A stretch of DNA of 11,219 nt. Origin: JANQUM01 sp047630355 (GTDB taxonomy: Bacteria > Bacteroidota > Bacteroidia > Cytophagales > Spirosomataceae). Under the pieces are notes generated by a model, which saw nothing but the letters and a program-made list of their open reading frames with translations, was not told the origin of the DNA and did no database searches. Positions 6,599 through 11,219 of the stretch are shown piece by piece (position 1 is the first letter of the stretch; the number at the start of each line of letters is the position of its first letter). The position numbers were made by a program, and so were the translations under genes. The stretch spans positions 1 to 11,219 of the forward strand of contig JBLHXN010000110.1 in the NCBI GenBank assembly GCA_047630355.1, given 5' to 3'.

Positions 6599-7887
6599 TG
6601 AAGCATTTTCTACTTTCCGTGTGTTTTTCGCTCGCCTTTTTATTCGGCGAAGCCCAAACACCCTCCCTAAAAAATTCACCACCACTTACCGAAGCCGCAC
6701 CCGAAAGTATGGGAATGTCTGCCGAACGACTCGACAGAATTGGTAATATGATTGAAACCGCCGTGGCGGATAATGTTATTCCCGGAGCAACGGTTTTAAT
6801 CGCCCGACGGGGAAAAATCGTTTACCACAAATCCTTCGGGAGTTCGGATAATCCGAATAATCGGGCAGCCCGCACCGATGATATTTACCGCATCGCTTCG
6901 CAAACAAAAGCCATTACGTCCACGGCAATTATGATGCTTTGGGAAGAAGGAAAGTTTGGGTTAGACGACCCGATTTCCAAGTTTATTCCCGAATTCAAAA
7001 ACCCGACCGTTTTAGACGGTTTCCGTATGGCGGATTCAAGCTATACCACCAAACCCGCCGCCCGCGAAATCACCATCCGACACCTACTTTCTCATACTTC
7101 TGGTTTGGGTTACGGCGTAATTGACGGCGACGAACGCTTCAAGGCAATCTATAAAAAAGCAGAAGTTACGGACTTGTTCACGACTGAAGATATTTCGATT
7201 GAAGAAAGTGTAAAAAAACTGGCAAAACTACCGTTGCACCATTCACCGGGCGACGCTTTTGTCTATTCTGAAGGGTTGGACGTGTTGGGTTATTTAGTGG
7301 AAGTCGTTTCGGGAATGAGTTTCTCAGATTTCCTTCAAACCCGCCTCTTTTTACCTTTAGGAATGAACGATACCAACTTTTATCAACCCGAAGCCAAGGC
7401 AAACCGGTTAGTGAAAGTTCAGACAAAATCCGAAGACAAATGGGTACATTTCTACGATACTTTTTACGACGTTGATTACCCAATCAAAGGAGCAAAACGA
7501 TTCTTTTCGGGCGGAGCAGGTTTGAGCAGTACCGCAAAAGATTACGCCACTTTCCTGCAAATGTACCTCAACAAAGGTGAGCTAAACGGCAAACGATTTT
7601 TGAGCCGCACAACCATCGAAACGATGATGCAAAGCCAAACAAAAGATTATCTCGGAACAGAGAAACACTACGGTTTAGCGTTCGGCGTAGTAAAAGCAGA
7701 CGGCGTTATGAAAGGCGGCATTGGCGGCGAAGGCACGTTCGATTGGGGCGGATATTTCAACACGCAATATTTCGCCGATCCGGAAGAAGGAATTATCGGA
7801 ATTTTGATGAAACAAACGCAACGCATCGGTGGAGATTATACCGGAGAACGTTTCCGCAGCATGGTATTTTCTGCGGTAGATGATTGA
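6598..7887 (+). CDS. Exported serine hydrolase of the class C beta-lactamase family
   Basis: The 429-residue product starts at the ATG at 6598-6600; the in-frame TTG at 6592 adds nothing. Residues 1-20 are a signal peptide (HFLLSVCFSLAFLFGEAQ). The fold is the beta-lactamase/transpeptidase-like domain (PF00144). The nucleophile motif is S101-Q-T-K104. The second motif is Y223-S-E in HSPGDAFVYSEGLDVLGYLVE, where many relatives have YSN or YSV. The late WGGYFNTQYFADPEEGIIG segment stands where the K/H-x-G motif normally lies. HLLSHTSGLGYG and FLPLGMNDT are further family marks. Family members include EstB-type esterases, D-aminopeptidases and carboxypeptidases, so the substrate cannot be told; a true resistance beta-lactamase is unlikely. 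It probably acts in the periplasm. A promoter-like site and an inverted repeat lie directly upstream, and the sulfatase gene follows after 83 nt. Confidence 0.92.
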   Translation: MKHFLLSVCFSLAFLFGEAQTPSLKNSPPLTEAAPESMGMSAERLDRIGNMIETAVADNVIPGATVLIARRGKIVYHKSFGSSDNPNNRAARTDDIYRIASQTKAITSTAIMMLWEEGKFGLDDPISKFIPEFKNPTVLDGFRMADSSYTTKPAAREITIRHLLSHTSGLGYGVIDGDERFKAIYKKAEVTDLFTTEDISIEESVKKLAKLPLHHSPGDAFVYSEGLDVLGYLVEVVSGMSFSDFLQTRLFLPLGMNDTNFYQPEAKANRLVKVQTKSEDKWVHFYDTFYDVDYPIKGAKRFFSGGAGLSSTAKDYATFLQMYLNKGELNGKRFLSRTTIETMMQSQTKDYLGTEKHYGLAFGVVKADGVMKGGIGGEGTFDWGGYFNTQYFADPEEGIIGILMKQTQRIGGDYTGERFRSMVFSAVDD

Positions 7888-7970
7888 CGATTCTCTGTAA
7901 AAAATCTGTCGAAAACTGCCCATTTTTCTTACCTTTCCGTTACCCAAACAAACCTATCATACCCTATTTT

Positions 7971-9602
7971 ATGAAAAATATTTACTTCAAACCGTTGGCC
8001 GTTTTGCTGCTGACTTGCTTCGCGTTCAGTTGTCAGGAGAAGACGCAAAAACGCCCGAACATTCTATTCATCATGTCGGATGACCACGCTTATCAAGCAA
8101 TTTCGGCGTATGACTCTACCCTATTAGAAACTCCAAATATTGACCGCATCGCAAACGAAGGGATGCTATTCACAAACGCTTGCGTAACCAACTCGATTTG
8201 TGCTCCGTCGCGTGCCGTAATACTGACCGGAAAGCACAGTCATATTAACGGTAAAGTTGACAATAATTTCCCGTTTGACACGACTAATATTACTTTCCCG
8301 CAACTTTTACAAGACGCTGGTTACCAAACGGCTATGTTTGGCAAACTGCACTTTGGAAATAACCCAAAGGGTTTTGACGAATTTAAAATACTACCCGGTC
8401 AGGGAGTTTACTACAACCCCGATTTCGTGACGAAAAAAGAAGGCACAAAAAACTACATTGGTTACGTGACGGACATTATCACGGACATGACGCTCGGTTG
8501 GTTAAAAAACGACCGATCTGAAGACAAACCATTCTTTCTGGCGTACCTGCACAAAGCCCCGCACCGCGAATGGCAACCCGCCCAACGTCATTACGAGACA
8601 TTCACAAAACGTAAATTCCGTGAGCCCGCCACGCTCTTCGATGACTACAGCAATCGTCCGTCTGCCGCTGCCGAAGCGAGCATGAACATTCAGGATCACA
8701 TGTACATTTCCCGCGATTTGAAAATGTATCCCGAAACAATAAAGGAACTCGGAATAGAAACCCCATTTAAAAATGATACCGCTTCGTTCAGAAATAAACT
8801 AAATAGCTTTACTCCTGAACAACGCAAGGCATGGGATGCCACTTACCAAGCCGTAAACGACGAGTACATTGAGAAATACCCGACCATGACTAAAAAAGAG
8901 GAAATGAGCTGGCGGTACAACCGCTACATGCAGGATTACCTCGGGTGTATTGCCTCCGTAGATGAGGGCGTGGGGCAAGTTTTGGATTACTTAGAAGAAA
9001 GCGGTCTTGCAGAGAATACCATTGTGATTTATACTTCGGATCAAGGGTTTTATCTCGGGGAACACGGTTGGTTTGATAAGCGTTTTGCGTACAATGAATC
9101 GTTTAAAACTCCCCTACTCGTTAAATGGCCTGAGGTTATTAAGCCTGGTACGAGAAATTCACAAATGGTGCAAAACCTTGATTTTGCCCAAACTATTTTA
9201 GAAGCAGCCGGAATTACCGCTCCGGGTGATATGCAAGGCGAAAGTCTCGTGAGATTATTCAAAGGCGACACCGAAAACTTCCGCGATGCGGTATATTATC
9301 ACTACTACGAATACCCCGGTTATCACACCGTAAAACGCCACAAAGCCGTTGTAACCGAAGATTTCAAACTCATTCATTATTATTACGATATTGATGCGTG
9401 GGAATTGATTGATCGTAAAAAAGACCCGATGGAACTTACAAACGAGTACGATAATCCCGCGTACGCCAAAACCGTCGTTGAATTAAAAAACAAACTCGAA
9501 GAATTACGGACAAAATATAAAGACACTGATGCCCTTGACGCAAAATTTATTGAAATGTATAAAGAGAAAGGTATCATTCCGTACACGGGCAATCGGTTTT
9601 AA
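7971..9602 (+). CDS. Type I (formylglycine) sulfatase, lipoprotein
   Basis: The 543-residue product starts at the ATG at 7971-7973, chosen because it places a lipoprotein signal first (KPLAVLLLTCFAFSC, lipid-carrying Cys at about residue 21). The open frame back to 7884 is non-coding leader. The alkaline-phosphatase-like core shows the metal pair D37/D38 (ILFIMSDDHAY), the sulfatase signature C77-A-P-S-R (the Cys that is converted to formylglycine), GKHSHINGK, PHREW, and the second metal site D357-Q358 in YTSDQGFYLGEHGWFDK. The short C-terminal subdomain (about 430-540) ends with DAWELIDRKKDPMELTNEY. The general pattern recalls SulfAtlas S1_11-type GlcNAc-6-sulfatases, but I would not fix the substrate. 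It hydrolyses sulfate esters, probably on glycans, at the membrane or cell surface. It needs a formylglycine-generating enzyme, not encoded here. The GDPD gene follows after 10 nt. Confidence 0.95.
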   Translation: MKNIYFKPLAVLLLTCFAFSCQEKTQKRPNILFIMSDDHAYQAISAYDSTLLETPNIDRIANEGMLFTNACVTNSICAPSRAVILTGKHSHINGKVDNNFPFDTTNITFPQLLQDAGYQTAMFGKLHFGNNPKGFDEFKILPGQGVYYNPDFVTKKEGTKNYIGYVTDIITDMTLGWLKNDRSEDKPFFLAYLHKAPHREWQPAQRHYETFTKRKFREPATLFDDYSNRPSAAAEASMNIQDHMYISRDLKMYPETIKELGIETPFKNDTASFRNKLNSFTPEQRKAWDATYQAVNDEYIEKYPTMTKKEEMSWRYNRYMQDYLGCIASVDEGVGQVLDYLEESGLAENTIVIYTSDQGFYLGEHGWFDKRFAYNESFKTPLLVKWPEVIKPGTRNSQMVQNLDFAQTILEAAGITAPGDMQGESLVRLFKGDTENFRDAVYYHYYEYPGYHTVKRHKAVVTEDFKLIHYYYDIDAWELIDRKKDPMELTNEYDNPAYAKTVVELKNKLEELRTKYKDTDALDAKFIEMYKEKGIIPYTGNRF

Positions 9603-9612
9603 AAAGACAATA

Positions 9613-10416
9613 ATGAAACACTTACTTTTTATTCTGCTGTTCAGCGTTTTGTTTTCCTGCAAAACCACACAAAATGCAACGCAATCGCCACTCAAATTTG
9701 CGGAGAACCCCGTAGTGGCTCACCGTGGGGCTTGGAAGACAATGAATTATCCCGAAAATAGCGTTGCGGCACTAAAGTACGCCATTGAGCTAGGTTGCAC
9801 AGGTTCGGAGTTTGACGTCTGGATGACCGCCGACGATTCACTGATTGTGAATCACGATTCGAAGTATCAAGACCTAGCCGTCGAAGAATCTACCTACAAC
9901 GAATTGGTTAAATTCAAACTTAAAAATGACGAGAAACTTCCAACTTTGCGGGAATATCTGACAGCGGGAATGATGAATAATTCAACAACGCGGTTGGTTT
10001 TAGAAATCAAACCATCGGATAAAGGGAAAGCAAGAGCTCAACAAATTGCCGAAAAGACAGTAAATATGGTCAGGGGAATGAACGCTAAGCCGTGGGTGGT
10101 TTACATCAGCTTTGATTACGACATGCTATTAAAAGTAAAGGAAGTTGACCCGCAAGCGAATACCCAATACCTTACGGGAAACAAAACGCCCGAACAGCTC
10201 AAACAAGACGGAATTGACGGAATGGATTATCACTTCAACGCATTCAAGAAAAACCCAAACTGGATAAGTGAGGCGAAAGCAAAAAACTTAAGCCTAAACG
10301 CCTGGACGGTGAACGAAACAGAAGACATCGACCGTCTGTTATCTCAGGCATTTGATTATATTACTACCAACGAGCCTGAGCTTACTTTTGAACGGCTTAC
10401 CCTTAAATCAGACTGA
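9613..10416 (+). CDS. Glycerophosphodiester phosphodiesterase, lipoprotein
   Basis: The 267-residue product starts at the ATG at 9613-9615, 10 nt after the sulfatase stop. The longer open frame from 9529 overlaps the sulfatase and lacks a leading signal. The signal MKHLLFILLFSVLFSC ends in a lipobox Cys at residue 16. The GDPD barrel has all expected residues: H37-R38 (VAHRGAW), E48 in YPENS, E66 and D68 (SEFDVWMTADD), and H81 in IVNHDS. A later LEIKPS follows, then SLNAWTVNETEDIDRLLS and DYITTNEPEL. GDPD enzymes split glycerophosphodiesters into glycerol-3-phosphate and an alcohol using a divalent metal. Length is normal for the short bacterial form. Tight spacing argues for one transcript with the sulfatase, though whether they share a substrate is unknown. 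Confidence 0.95.
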   Translation: MKHLLFILLFSVLFSCKTTQNATQSPLKFAENPVVAHRGAWKTMNYPENSVAALKYAIELGCTGSEFDVWMTADDSLIVNHDSKYQDLAVEESTYNELVKFKLKNDEKLPTLREYLTAGMMNNSTTRLVLEIKPSDKGKARAQQIAEKTVNMVRGMNAKPWVVYISFDYDMLLKVKEVDPQANTQYLTGNKTPEQLKQDGIDGMDYHFNAFKKNPNWISEAKAKNLSLNAWTVNETEDIDRLLSQAFDYITTNEPELTFERLTLKSD

Positions 10417-10437
10417 ATTTACTCCTTTTTTCTCTCT

Positions 10438-11001
10438 ATGAAATATTTACTTTCCCTTTTTATGTTTATTTCGGTGGCTGCCTTTTCACAGTCAGACTCT
10501 ACCATTATTTCGGTTGATTCAGCTGTAGTTGAAACCGACAGCGTTATTATCAAAAAACCGAAGGTTGTTGAGTTGAAACAATACCGTATCACCGTTCCGG
10601 AAGGCTGGCGGGTACAAACGGGCTGTATCGACGAAAAGTGCGTGTTGCTTTCTCCCCGTGACACACTCGGCACGTACGATCGGTTTACCGAAAATATCAG
10701 TATCACTATTAACAAACTTTCGAGCTCAAAATATACGGCTGATATGTACGCTAATTTCTCGAAAGGCTACCTGCCTAAAGTAGTAAGCAATTTTGAAGTA
10801 TTGGAACGTAAACGCCTTAAATACAACAAAGTATTGATGATTTATCAGGGTAAAAAAGACAAATATGAGCAAACCTGGATGCAATATTACATCGTAAAAC
10901 ACTCGAAAGTATACATCGTCACGTGTTCGCTTGAAACTAAAAATTACGAATACTACCGCCCAATAATTGAAGAATACGCAACGACTTTTGCGTTGAAGTA
11001 A
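10438..11001 (+). CDS. Small secreted protein, possibly PsbP/DcrB-like fold
   Basis: The 187-residue product starts at an ATG 21 nt after the GDPD stop, leading with a signal peptide (KYLLSLFMFISVAAFSQ, cleavage probably after AFS or AFSQ). A Ser/Val/Asp-rich linker (about 20-42) follows. A domain from about residue 47 shows the order YRITVPEGWRV, FTENISITINKL, YTADMYANFSKGYLPKV, then WMQYYIVKHSKVYIVTCSLETKNYEYYRPIIEEYATTF. This order of strands and helices resembles the PsbP/DcrB-like proteins common in Bacteroidota, whose role is mostly unknown. Two cysteines (TGCIDEKC) could form a disulphide in the periplasm. The assignment to that fold is from pattern memory only. It is probably the last gene of the sulfatase-GDPD transcript. 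No convincing terminator follows. Confidence 0.8.
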   Translation: MKYLLSLFMFISVAAFSQSDSTIISVDSAVVETDSVIIKKPKVVELKQYRITVPEGWRVQTGCIDEKCVLLSPRDTLGTYDRFTENISITINKLSSSKYTADMYANFSKGYLPKVVSNFEVLERKRLKYNKVLMIYQGKKDKYEQTWMQYYIVKHSKVYIVTCSLETKNYEYYRPIIEEYATTFALK

Positions 11002-11022
11002 AATTTATTTAAATTGTATAAT
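10993..11022 (+). promoter_or_regulatory. Sigma-70-like promoter before the truncated small gene
   Basis: TTGAAG (10993-10998) and a perfect TATAAT (11017-11022) stand 18 nt apart, with the ATG of the next open frame 14 nt further on. This is the E. coli style rather than the usual Bacteroidota TAnnTTTG style, so it may be chance in A/T-rich sequence. The first hexamer overlaps the end of the preceding gene. Confidence 0.22.
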
Positions 11023-11035
11023 ACAGGTTTTTAAA

Positions 11036-11143
11036 ATGAGAATTTACGATGATATAATAGACTTTCTGGCAGCGGGTACAACCCCGAAAAAGATAATAGA
11101 CTTCTTTCCTATTTATTTTTCTGATTACCAAAGCTATGAGTAA
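11036..11143 (+). pseudogene. 5' fragment of a small conserved gene interrupted by an IS
   Basis: The ATG at 11036 opens a 35-codon frame beginning RIYDDIIDFLAAGTTPKKII. This resembles the N-terminus of a family of ~70-90-residue hypothetical proteins that I recall from cyanobacteria and Bacteroidota (pattern YDEIIDFIAAGTTPExVIxFxPS). About 20 codons (to roughly 11094) are host sequence. The IS left repeat then begins, and the frame runs through it to a TAA at 11141-11143, so the last 15 or so residues are element-derived. The I-x-F-x-P pattern appears to continue a few codons into the repeat, which may be coincidence. I recall these proteins next to HNH nucleases in some genomes, but nothing here tests that. 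The remainder should lie past the IS, outside the window. Confidence 0.55.
11095..11111 (+). repeat. Left terminal inverted repeat of the second IS
   Basis: AATAGACTTCTTTCCTA is identical to the reverse complement of 311-327 over 17 nt, and over 20 of 21 positions when extended inward. Either the transposase cut site is at the first A, or a few outer bases are a duplicated target. One copy of each end is not enough to decide. Confidence 0.88.
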
Positions 11144-11152
11144 TTTTGTCTT

Positions 11153-11219
11153 ATGGATATTTTTGGACAATATAAAAATCGAAGCCCTGAGGAGTTTCAA
11201 CGTTTAGTTGGGGTCTCAA
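11153..11219 (+). CDS. IS5-family transposase, first 22 codons
   Basis: The ATG at 11153-11155 opens a frame that reaches the window end: MDIFGQYKNRS followed by PEEFQRLVGVS. The E-F-x-R-L-x-G-V motif is the hallmark N-terminal segment of IS5-group transposases (helix-turn-helix of DDE endonucleases). The start lies about 41 nt inside the left terminal repeat, as expected. The rest of the gene, including the catalytic domain, is outside the window. Confidence 0.75.
   Translation, partial: MDIFGQYKNRSPEEFQRLVGVS

Larger units (their letters stand above)
11095..11219 (+). mobile_element. Left (5') end of a second IS5-like element, cut by the window edge
   Basis: The element begins with the terminal repeat at 11095-11111, then a ~41-nt leader and the first codons of a transposase from 11153. 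Its repeat is the exact reverse complement of the right repeat at 311-327, so this is a second copy of the same IS type in the same orientation. It has inserted inside a small gene that starts at 11036. The outer boundary is uncertain by about three bases. Confidence 0.85.

Noticed and set aside
6598..7887. Reading the serine hydrolase as an antibiotic-resistance beta-lactamase
   Set aside because: The second motif is YSE and the late motif region reads WGGYF rather than KTG. The overall pattern fits the broad esterase/peptidase branch of the family.
7884..7970. N-terminal extension of the sulfatase from a TTG overlapping the serine hydrolase stop
   Set aside because: The extension would bury the lipoprotein signal behind 29 residues. 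The ATG at 7971 starts directly with a proper lipobox signal.
9529..9612. N-terminal extension of the GDPD gene inside the sulfatase gene
   Set aside because: It overlaps conserved coding sequence of the sulfatase and would place basic residues before the lipoprotein signal. The ATG at 9613 is the natural start.
11002..11015. Palindromic AATTTATTTAAATT after the secreted-protein gene as a terminator
   Set aside because: It is all A/T with a two-base centre, gives no stable stem, and has no T-run after it.
1..11219. CRISPR array, tRNA, rRNA, toxin-antitoxin or phage-defence island
   Set aside because: No regularly spaced repeats and no tRNA-like or rRNA-like sequence were seen, and no complete defence gene set. 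The only nuclease-family gene is broken.

Overview
The window looks like a chromosomal segment from a Bacteroidota bacterium, most likely the Cytophagales (Runella/Emticicia/Spirosoma-like). The grounds are a TPR sensor kinase with a HisKA_2 core paired with a LytTR regulator, a DUF5916 outer-membrane protein, lipoprotein signals ending FSC, a TTTG / TAnnTTTG-type promoter, little Shine-Dalgarno signal, and moderate-to-low GC. The genus is a guess.

Layout. Positions 1-327 are the 3' end of an IS5-like insertion sequence (transposase C-terminus plus right terminal inverted repeat). Positions 328-519 hold no firm gene, only an open frame that may be the tail of an interrupted gene and several short hairpins. 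A minus-strand block (520-5716) reads, in transcription order: a DUF5916 outer-membrane barrel protein, an unrecognised 107-residue protein 10 nt behind it, then about 100 nt later a TPR histidine kinase and a LytTR response regulator joined by an ATGA overlap. A plus-strand block begins with a decayed Rpn-family (PD-(D/E)XK) nuclease gene (5849-6539). It continues with four intact genes for exported proteins (6598-11001): a class C beta-lactamase-like serine hydrolase, a type I sulfatase lipoprotein, a glycerophosphodiester phosphodiesterase lipoprotein and a small secreted protein with a possible PsbP/DcrB-like fold. The last three are tightly spaced and probably co-transcribed. A short gene start at 11036 is cut off by a second insertion sequence, whose left terminal inverted repeat (11095-11111) and first 22 transposase codons (from 11153) are visible.

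How it fits together. The intact plus-strand genes look like an envelope/periplasm set for removing ester groups (sulfate esters, glycerophosphodiesters, perhaps acyl or peptide bonds). The minus-strand genes look like an outer-membrane function beside a signal-transduction pair. Nothing in the sequence links the two blocks mechanistically.

The most notable points are structural. The 17-bp terminal repeat at 311-327 is the exact reverse complement of 11095-11111, so two same-orientation copies of one IS type bracket about 10.8 kb. A gene is interrupted at the right edge. The Rpn gene has several independent lesions, including loss of what I take to be its active-site aspartate. A perfect 10-bp inverted repeat spans the predicted promoter and start codon of the serine hydrolase. 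I do not see convincing evidence of an undescribed multi-gene system; the 107-residue protein is the main unknown.
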